Of a stretch of 64,000 bases of DNA, positions 35,608-45,886 are shown piece by piece (position 1 is the first letter of the stretch; every line of letters begins with the position of its first letter). The translations under genes and the position numbers were made by a program. Source of the stretch: Calditrichota bacterium (lineage in GTDB: Bacteria > Calditrichota > Calditrichia > RBG-13-44-9 > J042). Under the pieces are notes generated by a model. The model was given only the letters and a program-made list of their open reading frames with translations, searched no databases and had not been told where the DNA came from. The stretch lies in the NCBI GenBank assembly GCA_013150955.1, contig JAADJD010000038.1, positions 122,479-186,478 of the forward strand. The letters run 5' to 3'.

Positions 35608-37131
35608 TCAATACACAAAGCGCTCGGTCACATCTTCCCGGGTCTTTTTAATTAAGATCCGGAACTCGAACGGCTTCAGGGTGGGATCCTCCTCGGTGTC
35701 AATCTTAATCCAGTACTTCCACATCAGGCGCAACCGCCGGCTCAATCGCTTGTTGTTCAGATATTCGACGACGTTCGGGTGCGCCCGAAGAATGATTCGG
35801 CGATCCAGGTCAGTGGCCACGTAGCGCCGCAAGGCCCGCTCTATATTGGCCAGAATGGTCCCCTTGGTAGGTACCAATCCGGAACCCTCGCACAGGGGAC
35901 ACGGCTCGTTTATGTTGTAAATCAGGCTGGGGCGGATCCGCTGGCGGGTCATTTCCACCAGTCCAAACCGACTCATCCCCTCAATTTTGGTCACCGCCCG
36001 GTCGCGGGCAAATTCCTTGCGCAACTCATTCAGCACCTTTTGCTTGTTGTTCTCTTCCAGCATATCGATGAAATCAATCACAATCAGGCCGCCCACATCC
36101 CGCAAACGCAGCTGTCGGGCAATCTCGCGGGCCGCTTCCAGATTGATCTTCAACGAGTTGCGCTCGTGATCCTTTTTGCCAAAGTATCGCCCGCTGTTGA
36201 CATCCACCACCGTCAAAGCCTCGGTGTGTTCGATGATGATGTAGCCACCATTCTTCATCCAGACCTTCTTTTGCAGGCTCTTCTGAATTTCTTCCTCAAT
36301 GTGAAACACATCGAAGATGGGTTCTTTGGACTTGAAGTATTCCACCCGCTCGTGCAGCTCGGAACCCACTTCCCGTAAATACTTCACAATATCGCGATAC
36401 ATTTTCCGGCTATCCACCACCACCCGATGCACATCCTTGGTAAACAGATCCCGAATGACGCTGGAAGCCATGCCCAGGTCTTTAAACAACAGCATGGGGG
36501 CACGGGAATTTTTGATTTTGTTTTGAATTTTGTTCCAGGTCTTCAGCAGTTTTTGCAGATCCTGCTTCAGCACCTCATCGCTTTTCCCTTCGGCGACCGT
36601 GCGGATGATTAAGCCGAAGTTTTTGGGCAGGATTTTCCGGGCCATCTGCCGCAACCGCCGGCGTTCCCGCGCACTGGAAATTTTGCGGGACACCCCAATC
36701 CGATGCTGATTGGGCACCAGCACCACAAAACGGCCGGGCAGGGTCAGCTCCGTGGTTACCCGCGGCCCCTTATTACTAATTGGCTCCTTGATAATCTGCA
36801 CCACAATTTCCTGCCCATTGCGCAGGAGATCCGCCGGATCCACATCGTCTCCGCCATTGGTCTCCAGCAACTCCTCGTCAATATCGGCAAACAGCTGATT
36901 CACATTGGATCCCATGTCCGAAAAGTGCAGGAAGGCATCCTGTTCAAATCCAATGTCAATAAACGCCGCCTGCATTCCTTTCACCACTTTGCGTACCTTG
37001 CCTTTGTAAATGTCGCCCACCATGCGTTCATTATCCGGGCGTTCCACAAAAAGTTCAACCAGTTTACCATCTTCCAGCAACGCAATGCGTGTATCTTCAT
37101 TGGTTGAATTGATAATAATTTCCTTTTTCAT
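35608..37131 (-). CDS. rng: Ribonuclease E/G family endoribonuclease
   Basis: This 507-residue protein of RNase G size cleaves single-stranded RNA in rRNA processing and mRNA decay. It starts MKKEIIINSTNEDTRIALLE and has an S1 domain at about 37-120 (VGDIYKGKVRKVVKGMQAAF), the DNase-I-like catalytic region with VVDVNSGRYFG and the metal ligand in VIDFIDM, and the zinc-link CPLCEGSG. The start at 37131 follows AGAGGATGG and matches the family N-terminus; the frame is open to 37194 without support. It lies just downstream of the radical SAM gene, a common arrangement. Confidence 0.94.
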   Translation of the reverse strand: MKKEIIINSTNEDTRIALLEDGKLVELFVERPDNERMVGDIYKGKVRKVVKGMQAAFIDIGFEQDAFLHFSDMGSNVNQLFADIDEELLETNGGDDVDPADLLRNGQEIVVQIIKEPISNKGPRVTTELTLPGRFVVLVPNQHRIGVSRKISSARERRRLRQMARKILPKNFGLIIRTVAEGKSDEVLKQDLQKLLKTWNKIQNKIKNSRAPMLLFKDLGMASSVIRDLFTKDVHRVVVDSRKMYRDIVKYLREVGSELHERVEYFKSKEPIFDVFHIEEEIQKSLQKKVWMKNGGYIIIEHTEALTVVDVNSGRYFGKKDHERNSLKINLEAAREIARQLRLRDVGGLIVIDFIDMLEENNKQKVLNELRKEFARDRAVTKIEGMSRFGLVEMTRQRIRPSLIYNINEPCPLCEGSGLVPTKGTILANIERALRRYVATDLDRRIILRAHPNVVEYLNNKRLSRRLRLMWKYWIKIDTEEDPTLKPFEFRILIKKTREDVTERFVY

Positions 37132-37240
37132 AAAAACCATCCTCTCCGTCGTTAATCCTACTTCACACCTCACCGTTCGCGGTTCCGGTTGCACCGCCAG
37201 AGGTCACCACGGATTGGCAGGGTTTTCAGGGATGGGGCAA

Positions 37241-39880
37241 TTAAATCACATCGAAAGGCGTTAAGAGGGTCTCGCCATCCACGATGTACTGCCCCGTCCG
37301 CTGAATCACAAACTGCCGATAATCCATTCCATGTGGTGCCAGCAGCGACTCCAGAACCTCGGTCACTTTCGCTGTGCGTCCGTCTTTCACGTCAATGCTT
37401 AATTGCAGTGTGTCCCCGGAAAGTTCCATCCGCGTGACAAAAGGCCGGATATCGACGCTGCGAATCTCTTCCTTAACCTGGCGTTGCACCACCACTTCCG
37501 GTTGAGCCAGCCAGTCGTCAATCCAGTCCTGCGGAATGGTTACCCCTTCCAGGAACACTTCGTACGTTGAGCGGTTAATGATTGCAGCCAGGGCAGGTAC
37601 TTTGGTGTAGATGGCTTTAAATTGCAGGATTTTCATGCCTTCGGGAAGAAACAGATTCAACTTATATTGAATGTCGGCCTCTCGCCCGATCATGACCTCC
37701 ATGTCCAGATATTCCGCAACGGAGGCAATGCCGGTTGCCAGAGGCGGACCAAAGGACAATTTGGGATGGGGATTGAATCCCTGCGTATAGACCATGGGGA
37801 TATTGGCCCGACGGGTGGCCCGATCAAAGATGCGAACAATGTCCAGATGGGAAATGTAGCGGGCCGGTCCGGTTTTGGAATAACGCACTCGAATTTTCTT
37901 TTTGACCAGCGGCTGGGGAACGGTGCGTTTCCGGCTGCGACGTCCATAACGAATGGGAGCTTCCTCTGCGACCGCATCCACCGAACTGGCCGCTGCCGAC
38001 AGGGACACGGACGCCTGCTGGGGACGGCCCTGTACCTGTTGCTTGTAGCAGGAAACGTACTTTTCAAACACCTTCCGTTGCAACCCACAGCCCAGGCAGA
38101 TGTGATCCTTGCAGTCCGGGCTGGCTTCGCCGGCATAGGCCCGCAACCGTTCCTTTTTCAAATAAGATTTCAAGACCCCGATGTCGATGTGATCCCAGGG
38201 CAGGGGAACGGTTACGGAGATGGGATCCAGCCGCTTTTGCCAGTCGATGCCGTGCTGCTGGAAGGCTTCTTCCCACAGCTCCCAGCGGAATTGTTCCTTC
38301 CAGCCGTCGAAGCGGGCCCCGGCGCGCCAGGCCGTCTCAATCACGTCGGCCAGACGGCGATCACCCCGTGCCAGGGCCGTTTCCAGACTGACCACCAGGG
38401 GATCGCGCCAGGTTAAACGAATGCGATCACTGGTAAGCTGATCGCGCAATAATTGAAGTTTTTTCTCCAATACCTGGGGATGTTCCTGCTTTTCCCATTG
38501 AAATGGAGTATGCGGTTTGGGCGAAAATGGGGAAACCCCAACGTGAAATTTCACTTTTCCGTAGCCTCTGGCAAATTGAAGGATCCGATTCATGAGATCG
38601 GCGATAGCGTTAACATCTTCAATAGTCTCGGTGGGTAAACCAATCATAAAATAAAACTTGACCAATTGCCAGCCATTCTCCAGCACCATGTTCAAGGTGC
38701 GAAAGATATCTTCTTCCCGAATATTTTTGCTGATCACATTGCGTAGACGCTGGCTACCTGCCTCTGGCGCAAAGGTAAAACCGCTCTTTTTTACCATTGC
38801 TGCAAAATCCACCATATCCACCGTTACCGCATCCAGCCGCAACGATGGAAAGGAAAACCTGACATTTTGATTTGCCACCAGCGCCTTTTCTTTGGCCATT
38901 AACCAGTGCAATTGATCATAATCGGATGTGTTGAGGGACAGGAGTCCCACTTCATCGTAACCGGAGCTTTCCAGTGCCCGACGGGTTTGCTCCACAATAT
39001 CGGACACCGGCCGCTGACGCACCGGCCGGTAAATCATGCCCGCACTGCAAAACCGGCACCCCTCGGTGCACCCGCGCATAATTTCTACCGAAATCCGATC
39101 GTGGGTGATTTCGGTAATGGGAACCAGCGGCTTTACCGGATAATTCTCCGACTTCAATTCGGGTAAAACACGCTTCACAATCCGATCCGGCGCCTCTGGC
39201 TCCACTTTCTTTATCCCCTGGTATTCCCCAAATGCGTTGTAAATGGGCTGATAAAATGCCGGGACGTACATGCCCTGGATGCCTGCCAGCCGCTTTAAAA
39301 TGGTCTGCTTGTCCCAACCCTCTTTTCGGGCCTGGATGAACAGGCGGCTCATTTCCAGCACCGCCTCCTCTCCATCACCCACCAGCACCGCATCAAAAAA
39401 TTCGGCCACTGGCTCCGGATTGCCGCTCAATGGCCCACCCGCAATGACCAGCGGCCAGATAAAGGAACGATCCCTGGACCGAACCGGTATGCCGGCCAGA
39501 TCCAGCATGTTTAAAATGTTGGTGAAGGTTAACTCGTACTGAAGCGTAAACCCCAGTACATGAAATTCCGATAACGGGGTCTTGGATTCCAGCGAAAATA
39601 AGGGAATTTGCTTCTCCCGCAATATCGCTTCGGCATCCACCCAGGGCGCATACACCCGCTCTGCCCAGATGTTGGGCTCCCGATTCAATATGTGGTACAA
39701 AATCTCGAACCCCACATGGGACATGCCCAGCTCGTACAGCTCCGGAAAACACAGGGCCACCCGCAATTCCACGTCCTGGGGGTTCTTGATCACAACATTG
39801 TATTCATTCCCGAGATACCGGGTTGCTTTCAACACGTAAGGATAAAACGCCTTCTCCAGCTGTTTCTTTAAATCGCTCAT
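37241..39880 (-). CDS. Radical SAM protein (TIGR03960 type) fused to a DUF2344 domain
   Basis: This 879-residue fusion has a B12-binding-like N-terminal region (about 20-170; PELYELGMSHVGFEILYHIL), a radical SAM core with the cluster motif CTEGCRFCSAG near residue 270, and after a Cys-containing linker (CKDHICLGCG) a C-terminal DUF2344 domain (about 640-860; RVRYSKTGPARYISHLDIVR, GFNPHPKLSFGPPL). These parts occur as separate or fused proteins next to RNase G and ribosomal L21/L27 genes in many bacteria. An RNA- or cofactor-modification role is inferred; the substrate is unknown. The ATG overlaps the argR stop by 4 bases (ATGA). Confidence 0.88.
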   Translation of the reverse strand: MSDLKKQLEKAFYPYVLKATRYLGNEYNVVIKNPQDVELRVALCFPELYELGMSHVGFEILYHILNREPNIWAERVYAPWVDAEAILREKQIPLFSLESKTPLSEFHVLGFTLQYELTFTNILNMLDLAGIPVRSRDRSFIWPLVIAGGPLSGNPEPVAEFFDAVLVGDGEEAVLEMSRLFIQARKEGWDKQTILKRLAGIQGMYVPAFYQPIYNAFGEYQGIKKVEPEAPDRIVKRVLPELKSENYPVKPLVPITEITHDRISVEIMRGCTEGCRFCSAGMIYRPVRQRPVSDIVEQTRRALESSGYDEVGLLSLNTSDYDQLHWLMAKEKALVANQNVRFSFPSLRLDAVTVDMVDFAAMVKKSGFTFAPEAGSQRLRNVISKNIREEDIFRTLNMVLENGWQLVKFYFMIGLPTETIEDVNAIADLMNRILQFARGYGKVKFHVGVSPFSPKPHTPFQWEKQEHPQVLEKKLQLLRDQLTSDRIRLTWRDPLVVSLETALARGDRRLADVIETAWRAGARFDGWKEQFRWELWEEAFQQHGIDWQKRLDPISVTVPLPWDHIDIGVLKSYLKKERLRAYAGEASPDCKDHICLGCGLQRKVFEKYVSCYKQQVQGRPQQASVSLSAAASSVDAVAEEAPIRYGRRSRKRTVPQPLVKKKIRVRYSKTGPARYISHLDIVRIFDRATRRANIPMVYTQGFNPHPKLSFGPPLATGIASVAEYLDMEVMIGREADIQYKLNLFLPEGMKILQFKAIYTKVPALAAIINRSTYEVFLEGVTIPQDWIDDWLAQPEVVVQRQVKEEIRSVDIRPFVTRMELSGDTLQLSIDVKDGRTAKVTEVLESLLAPHGMDYRQFVIQRTGQYIVDGETLLTPFDVI

Positions 39881-40323
39881 TGATAAGCAATCTTCTCCAG
39901 TTCTTCTTTGATCTTGGGAATATTCTCCACCGTATCCGGCACCACAATAATGGCATTTTCGCCAGCAACCGTTCCCAGGATATGCTTATTCTTCAACTGA
40001 TCGATGAAAATGGCCACACCTTTAGCGCGTCCGGTCAGGGTTTTGATGACGATTAGATTTTCGTTATGATAGATTCCCAGAATCTCCATGCCAATGACTT
40101 TTACAAAGGACTGGCTACCTTCCTCCTCAGAAATCACGTAGCGGTAACCGTCCTGGGTGGGGGTACGAATAATCCCCATTTCATGAAGATCCCGGGACAA
40201 GGTTGCCTGGGTGGTCTGGTAACCCCGTTCTCTGAGTTTTTGCAACAACTCCGCCTGATTGGAAATATGCTCCTCCTGCACGATCTGCTTAATCACGAAC
40301 TGTCGTTCTTTCTTCTTTGCCAT
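39877..40323 (-). CDS. argR: Arginine repressor ArgR
   Basis: This 148-residue hexameric transcription factor has an N-terminal winged helix (ISNQAELLQKLRERGYQTTQ, ATLSRDLHEMGI) and a C-terminal arginine-binding/oligomerisation domain with LGTVAGENAIIVVP. Arginine-bound ArgR normally represses biosynthesis genes. GGGAG precedes the ATG. It is translationally coupled to the radical SAM gene (4-base overlap), an uncommon partner. I saw no clear ARG box pair upstream of the LysW operon, so its targets here are unknown. Confidence 0.93.
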   Translation of the reverse strand: MAKKKERQFVIKQIVQEEHISNQAELLQKLRERGYQTTQATLSRDLHEMGIIRTPTQDGYRYVISEEEGSQSFVKVIGMEILGIYHNENLIVIKTLTGRAKGVAIFIDQLKNKHILGTVAGENAIIVVPDTVENIPKIKEELEKIAYQ

Positions 40324-40395
40324 TTTCTTCTCCCTTGCTACTGGTTTAATCCCCTAATCCAAAACGTTTAACATCAAAACCGAAAATAGAACATT

Positions 40396-40425
40396 CGGTT
40401 GACCGGAAAAAGTTCCAGTCAACCG
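40396..40425 (-). terminator. Possible weak terminator after ppdK
   Basis: CGGTTGAC (40396-40403) pairs with GTCAACCG (40418-40425) around a 14-base loop, just beyond the ppdK stop. The trailing sequence on the minus strand is T-rich but not a clean T run, so termination may be partial. Confidence 0.5.
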
Positions 40426-40436
40426 CTGATTTTCAT

Positions 40437-43154
40437 TTAAGATTTTTCTTTTAAAGCGGCCTGAGCCGCAGCCAGCCGGGCAATGGGCACCCGGTAAGGC
40501 GAGCAACTGACGTAATCCAGATGGATGCGATGGCAGAATTCCACCGAGGGCGGATCGCCACCGTGCTCACCGCAAATACCGACCTTCAGATCCGGTCGGG
40601 TTTCCCGGCCACGCTGGACACCCCACTCCATCAGCACCCCCACCCCTTCTTCGTCAATGGACTGGAAGGGATCGGTGGGCAGAATGTCGTGTTCCAGATA
40701 ATACGGGATGAATTTACCGGAATCATCCCGGGACATGCCAAAGGTGGTCTGGGTCAGGTCGTTGGTGCCAAAGCTGAAGAACTCGGCGGCACGGGCAATC
40801 TGATCGGCACGCACGGCTGCTCGTGGCACTTCGATCATGGTGCCCACTTTGAAATCCACCTCAAAGCCATATTTTTCGAAGACTTTCCTGGCTACTTCCC
40901 GGACGACCTTCTCCTGCTCCCGCAATTCGTTGACGTGGGCCACCAGCGGAATCATAATTTCGGGCTGTACGTTAATGCCCATTTTCTTCACCTCGCAGGC
41001 GGCTTCCAGAATGGCCTGCGCCTGCATCTCGGTAATTTCGGGATAGGTGATTCCCAGGCGGCACCCCCGATGCCCCAGCATGGGGTTGAATTCCTGCAGG
41101 GATTCCACCCGCGCCTTCAGCTTATCGAACGGCACGTTCAATTTCTCGGCCAGTTCCTTTAACTCGGCATCGGTATGGGGCAGGAATTCGTGTAACGGCG
41201 GATCCAGCGTGCGGATGGTAACCGGCCGATCTTCCATTACCTTAAAGATGCCGATGAAATCTTCCCGCTGCATGGGCAGCAATTTTTGCAGGGCCTTGCG
41301 TCGACCTTCGGCATCTTCGGCCACGATCATTTCCCGCACCGCATCGATGCGATTGCCACCAAAGAACATGTGCTCGGTACGGCACAACCCGATGCCTTCG
41401 GCCCCAAAAGCAATGGCCGTGGCCGCCTGATCGGGCTGATCGGCATTGGTGCGTACCCGCAGCCGACGAAACTCATCGGCCCATTCCATGATCTTTTCAT
41501 AGGTATGATAGGTTTTCGAGTCTTCCGGACGCAGGGTTTTGTCCAGCAATACCTGAATCACCTCGCTGGGTCGGGTTTGAATTTGCCCCTCAATCACCTC
41601 GCCGGTGGTGCCATCGATGGAGATCCAATCGCCTTCCCGGACCACCTTGCTTCCCACGGTAAACTGGCGCTTTTTATAATCGATGTACAGATCGCCAGCG
41701 CCGGCCACACACACCTTCCCCATTTGCCGGGCAACCAGGGCGGCATGGGAGGTCATGCCACCACGGGCGGTCAGGATCCCCACCGCTGCGTTCATCCCTT
41801 TAATATCTTCCGGCGAGGTTTCAATCCGAACCAGGATCACCCTGTCCCCGCGTCGCGTCCATTCCACGGCATCGGACGCGTTGAACACCACTTTACCGGA
41901 AGCCGCACCCGGCCCCGCATTCAATCCGCGGGCCAGTAGTCGGCCGGCCTCGATGGCCTTGCGCTTTTCCTCCACATCAAATACCGGGCGCAGAAGCTGA
42001 TTCAATTGATCGGGCTCCACCCGCAGCAGGGCTTCTTCCTTGGATATCAACCCCTCTTCCACCATGTCCACCGCAATCCGGAATGCGGCAAATCCGGTGC
42101 GCTTGCCCACGCGGGTTTGCAACATCCATAGTTTACCCTGCTGAATGGTGAACTCCATGTCCTGCATATCGCGGTAATGGCGTTCCAGTTTATCCGCAAT
42201 CTGCTCCAGCTCCCGATACACGTCCGGCATAATCTCGGCCAATTTATCGATTTTCAACGGGGTTCGGATACCCGCCACCACGTCTTCGCCCTGGGCATTC
42301 ATCAGGAATTCCCCGTACAGGTGTTTTTCCCCGGTCGCGGGATCCCGGCTAAAGGCCACGCCCGTGCCGGAATCTTCGCCCATGTTGCCGAACACCATGC
42401 TCTGCACGTTCACCGCGGTTCCCCAGTCATCCGGGATGTTGTTCAATTTTCGGTAAACCTTGGCCCGTTCGTTGTCCCAGGAACGAAACACCGCGCCTAT
42501 GGCGCCCCACAGTTGCTCCATGGGATCTTCCGGAAACGGCTTGCCGGTACGTTCCTGGATCGCCTGCTTGAACTCCTGCACCAGCTCCTGCAAATCTTCC
42601 GCAGTCAATTCGGTATCGAACTCCACGCCACGGGACTTCTTTTTTGCCTCCAGAATTTCTTCGAAAGGATCAATATCATCCTCGGTTTCCGGTTTTAAAC
42701 CCAGCACCACATCCCCGTACATCTGCACAAATCGCCGGTAACTATCGTATCCAAACCGCGGATTGTTGGTCTTTTTAATCAATCCCTGAACAGTCACATC
42801 GTTCAACCCCAGATTCAGCACCGTGTCCATCATTCCGGGCATGGACACCCGCGCCCCGGAACGCACGGAAACCAGCAGGGGATTTTCGGGATCTCCAAAT
42901 TTCGATCCCATTACCTCTTCGACCTTTCGCAGGGCCTGGATCACCTGCTCTTCCAGACCTTCGGGATAGGTGTAATGATTCTGGTAATAGTAGGTACACA
43001 CTTCGGTGGAAATGGTAAATCCAGCGGGCACCGGAATGCCCAGATGGGTCATTTCCGCCAGATTTGCCCCTTTACCACCCAGAAGGTTTTTCATGTCGGC
43101 GCGCCCTTCGGCTTTGCCGGCACCAAAAAAGAAAACGTATTTTTTACCGCTCAT
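40437..43154 (-). CDS. ppdK: Pyruvate, phosphate dikinase
   Basis: This 905-residue enzyme interconverts pyruvate, ATP and phosphate with PEP, AMP and PPi. It has the N-terminal ATP-grasp domain ([32 protein letters not shown]), the phosphohistidine domain ([20 protein letters not shown], catalytic His in GGMTSHAA), and the PEP-binding TIM barrel ([42 protein letters not shown]). The start at 43154 follows AGGAGG by 10 bases; an upstream frame to 43193 has no support. Together with pckA, it sits at the PEP-pyruvate-oxaloacetate node. Confidence 0.95.
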   Translation of the reverse strand: MSGKKYVFFFGAGKAEGRADMKNLLGGKGANLAEMTHLGIPVPAGFTISTEVCTYYYQNHYTYPEGLEEQVIQALRKVEEVMGSKFGDPENPLLVSVRSGARVSMPGMMDTVLNLGLNDVTVQGLIKKTNNPRFGYDSYRRFVQMYGDVVLGLKPETEDDIDPFEEILEAKKKSRGVEFDTELTAEDLQELVQEFKQAIQERTGKPFPEDPMEQLWGAIGAVFRSWDNERAKVYRKLNNIPDDWGTAVNVQSMVFGNMGEDSGTGVAFSRDPATGEKHLYGEFLMNAQGEDVVAGIRTPLKIDKLAEIMPDVYRELEQIADKLERHYRDMQDMEFTIQQGKLWMLQTRVGKRTGFAAFRIAVDMVEEGLISKEEALLRVEPDQLNQLLRPVFDVEEKRKAIEAGRLLARGLNAGPGAASGKVVFNASDAVEWTRRGDRVILVRIETSPEDIKGMNAAVGILTARGGMTSHAALVARQMGKVCVAGAGDLYIDYKKRQFTVGSKVVREGDWISIDGTTGEVIEGQIQTRPSEVIQVLLDKTLRPEDSKTYHTYEKIMEWADEFRRLRVRTNADQPDQAATAIAFGAEGIGLCRTEHMFFGGNRIDAVREMIVAEDAEGRRKALQKLLPMQREDFIGIFKVMEDRPVTIRTLDPPLHEFLPHTDAELKELAEKLNVPFDKLKARVESLQEFNPMLGHRGCRLGITYPEITEMQAQAILEAACEVKKMGINVQPEIMIPLVAHVNELREQEKVVREVARKVFEKYGFEVDFKVGTMIEVPRAAVRADQIARAAEFFSFGTNDLTQTTFGMSRDDSGKFIPYYLEHDILPTDPFQSIDEEGVGVLMEWGVQRGRETRPDLKVGICGEHGGDPPSVEFCHRIHLDYVSCSPYRVPIARLAAAQAALKEKS

Positions 43155-43659
43155 AACAATGGTTCCTCCTCTGAATTGATTGTGAGACGCCAATTAGTGC
43201 TAAGCATTGCGGATAAAAGAGGGGAGTATGGCCGGACTCGTTTCCGCTGAAGCCCTGCTTGTTGTGTATATCGAATTTTCGCTCCCATTTCCTCAACCCA
43301 GTGAATGTTCAAATGCTATTTTCACTTACCCTCTTTTTTAACAGAATCAAAATTTAATATTTTACCCAATATATTGCAAAAGAATAAAAATTGCCCCTTT
43401 CGGCGACGCAATTTTTTTCAGCGGGGTTGCATGCCCCTGCCGGGTAAAGGTTTCCCGGATGCCCCCGCCACGCACATCCCGGATTCCGGGCCTTTCAAAT
43501 TAATGCATAAATACCCGTTCATGCCAGAATTTGTTTATTTAGTCGCAAAGTTTTGATTTTTTTCAAACGATTGATAACTCCCTGCAAGACGCGGCTCCCT
43601 TGAATTTACTGCCCCGGGGTTGTATATTTGATGAATCAAAAATAGAAAGGATTCTTCTG
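43155..43659. other. Divergent intergenic region between ppdK and plsX
   Basis: The 505 bases separate two divergent genes and must contain both promoters. A short plus-strand frame (43305-43556) lacks a ribosome-binding site and is rejected. Apart from GC-rich runs (GGGTAAAGGTTTCCCGG near 43441), no structured feature is convincing. No element copy is found here. Confidence 0.5.
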
Positions 43660-44700
43660 GTGTACACAATTATTATCGATGCCATGGGGGGCGATTATGC
43701 CCCGGAAGAAATCGTTCAGGGGGTGATTCGGGCCTGTCAGGAAGATCAGGAAATTTTCTGCCTGCTGGTCGGAGACGAAGGGAAAATCCTTCCGCTGCTG
43801 TCGGAAGCGAACCTCTCATCGGAACGCTATGACATTTACCATACCACAGAATTTATCACCATGGACGATCCGCCCAGGGAGGCCATAGAATACAAAAAAG
43901 AGGCGTCCATTAACATCGCGGCTCAGCTGATTGCCCGGGGCAAAGGAGATGCGCTGGTGAGCGCGGGCAACACCGGTGCCACCATTCTGGCTGCTTCGAA
44001 ATTCATTCCTCGAATGCCCGGCATTGAACGGGCCGCCCTGGCTGCCGTATTTCCCGCGGTGAAAAACACCCCGGAAGACCCCGGAAAAACGGTCATGCTG
44101 GACGTGGGTGCCACGCTTCACTGTACGCCCAATCAATTGATCAGCTTTGCCATCATGGGCATGCACTACGCCCGGGAAGTACTGGGGATCGCCAATCCTC
44201 GTGTGGGATTGTTGAACATCGGGGAAGAAGATACCAAAGGACACGAAGTGCTTATCGAAACCAACACCCGTTTGCGGGAACTGCCCGAAATTCATTTCAT
44301 TGGCAATGTGGAAGGCAAAGACATCATGCGGGGCATTGCGGACGTCATCGTCACCGAAGGATTTGTGGGCAACATTGTGCTGAAGGCGCTGGAAGGTCTG
44401 GCTGAACTGGCCTTTGAAATGGGCAAACGGGCCTGGCAGAAGAACGTGCTATCCAAAATGGGAATCGCCATGCTGTCGCCCCTGCTCAAAAAAGTAAAAC
44501 AGCGGGTGGATTATACCGAGTACGGCGGCGCACCCATTCTGGGATTCGAGAAGCTGGTGGTCAAAGCCCACGGCCGCTCCAACGCCAAGGCCATTAAAAA
44601 CGCCATCTTACTGGCCAAAAAATCGATTGAACATCAAATGGTACCGCTGATTCAGGCATCCATTCGGGATTACTACATGCGCCTGCTGGAGAAAGCCTGA
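43660..44700 (+). CDS. plsX: Phosphate acyltransferase PlsX
   Basis: This 346-residue peripheral-membrane enzyme makes acyl-phosphate from acyl-ACP for phospholipid synthesis. Signature sequences are IIIDAMGGDYAPEEIVQGV at the N-terminus, GDALVSAGNTGATILAA, FPAVKNTPEDPGKTVMLDVG, LLNIGEEDTKGHE, VIVTEGFVGNIVLKALEG and YTEYGGAPILGF. GTG at 43660 is chosen because AAAGGA lies 8 bases upstream and the protein then begins at the conserved strand; the frame is open 60 bases further. It precedes mrp by 70 bases and is possibly co-transcribed with it. Confidence 0.94.
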   Translation: MYTIIIDAMGGDYAPEEIVQGVIRACQEDQEIFCLLVGDEGKILPLLSEANLSSERYDIYHTTEFITMDDPPREAIEYKKEASINIAAQLIARGKGDALVSAGNTGATILAASKFIPRMPGIERAALAAVFPAVKNTPEDPGKTVMLDVGATLHCTPNQLISFAIMGMHYAREVLGIANPRVGLLNIGEEDTKGHEVLIETNTRLRELPEIHFIGNVEGKDIMRGIADVIVTEGFVGNIVLKALEGLAELAFEMGKRAWQKNVLSKMGIAMLSPLLKKVKQRVDYTEYGGAPILGFEKLVVKAHGRSNAKAIKNAILLAKKSIEHQMVPLIQASIRDYYMRLLEKA

Positions 44701-44770
44701 TTGAAAAAATGTGCAACTTTTTTGGATCTGAAGAAACCAAGTATTAAACGGACAAAGAAAGGACGGGAGT

Positions 44771-45844
44771 ATGGCGGAAGTAACCCAGGAACAGATCATT
44801 GCATTGTTGCGGCAAATCCAATATCCCGGACAGGCGCACGACATTGTGTCCTACGGGATTATTAAAGATATATCGATCCAGAACACCCGGGTAACGGTGA
44901 CGTTAAAATTTCCCACCCAGGATCCGGGCATCAAAGGACAAATCAAAAGTGCGGTGGAGCAGGTATTGCGGGAAGCCCTGCCGGACAACAAGATCATGGT
45001 GATCGAAAGCATCCCCATTTTAACCACGGGTGGACAGAAGGCACCCGGTGCGGCTCCGGATCCCTGGGCGGATCGGGCACGCATTCCCGGTGTCGCCAGG
45101 GTACTGGCGGTGGCCTCCGGAAAGGGCGGCGTGGGCAAATCGACGGTCAGCACCAACCTGGCCATTGCGCTGGCACAAACCGGTTTGCAGGTGGGTCTAA
45201 TGGATAGCGATATCTACGGCCCCAGCATCCATATTATGATGGGCATCGACCAGAAGCCCAGGGTCTCTCCGGAAGAAAAGCTGCTTCCCATCGAGAAATA
45301 CGGCATTCGGATGATGTCCATGGGCTTTCTGGTGGACAGGGAAGCGCCGCTCATCTGGCGCGGGCCCATTGTGACCAAGGCCGTCCAGCAGTTTCTGCGG
45401 GATGTGGACTGGGGCCAGCTGGACATCCTGGTCATCGATTTGCCACCGGGAACGGGCGATATTCAGCTAACCCTGGTTCAGAAAACGCCACTGGATGGGG
45501 CCATTGTGGTCACCACCCCCCAGGAAGTGGCGGTGGTGGATGCCCGACGCGGATACCGCATGTTCGAGAAAGTTCAGACACCGGTGTACGGCATTGTGGA
45601 AAATATGAGTTATTTTGTGTGCGATCAATGCGGTAGCAAGCACTACATTTTTGGCAAGGGGGGCGGAGCCCAGGCGGCGAAGGCACTGGGGGTACCCTTC
45701 CTGGGAGAAATCCCCATCGAAGCGGCGGTAACCGAGGCTGGTGATGCAGGCGCCCCGGTGGTCATCCGAAATCCCGAAAGCCCGTCGGCCGTTGCCTTTA
45801 AACATATCGCCAATCAGTTGATCCAATCGCGCCTGTTTCAATAA
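44771..45844 (+). CDS. mrp: Mrp/ApbC-type iron-sulfur cluster carrier ATPase
   Basis: This 357-residue protein has an N-terminal MIP18/DUF59 domain (1-90) and a ParA-like ATPase domain with the deviant Walker A AVASGKGGVGKSTVSTNLAI (about 112-131), LMDSDIYGPSIHIMMG, and LVIDLPPGTGD. The cluster-binding pair is CDQC (near 283). Such proteins bind and hand over [4Fe-4S] clusters to apo-proteins. A four-cluster client, the glutamate synthase fusion, is elsewhere in this window. GGGAG lies close to the ATG. Confidence 0.94.
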   Translation: MAEVTQEQIIALLRQIQYPGQAHDIVSYGIIKDISIQNTRVTVTLKFPTQDPGIKGQIKSAVEQVLREALPDNKIMVIESIPILTTGGQKAPGAAPDPWADRARIPGVARVLAVASGKGGVGKSTVSTNLAIALAQTGLQVGLMDSDIYGPSIHIMMGIDQKPRVSPEEKLLPIEKYGIRMMSMGFLVDREAPLIWRGPIVTKAVQQFLRDVDWGQLDILVIDLPPGTGDIQLTLVQKTPLDGAIVVTTPQEVAVVDARRGYRMFEKVQTPVYGIVENMSYFVCDQCGSKHYIFGKGGGAQAAKALGVPFLGEIPIEAAVTEAGDAGAPVVIRNPESPSAVAFKHIANQLIQSRLFQ

Positions 45845-45886
45845 ACACCGCGGAAGTTTCAGCGGATCATCGGGAAGGCTGCGGAA

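Noticed and set aside
43305-43556. An 83-codon plus-strand frame before plsX
   Set aside because: No ribosome-binding site; it lies in a divergent promoter region and its sequence is unlike the neighbouring genes.
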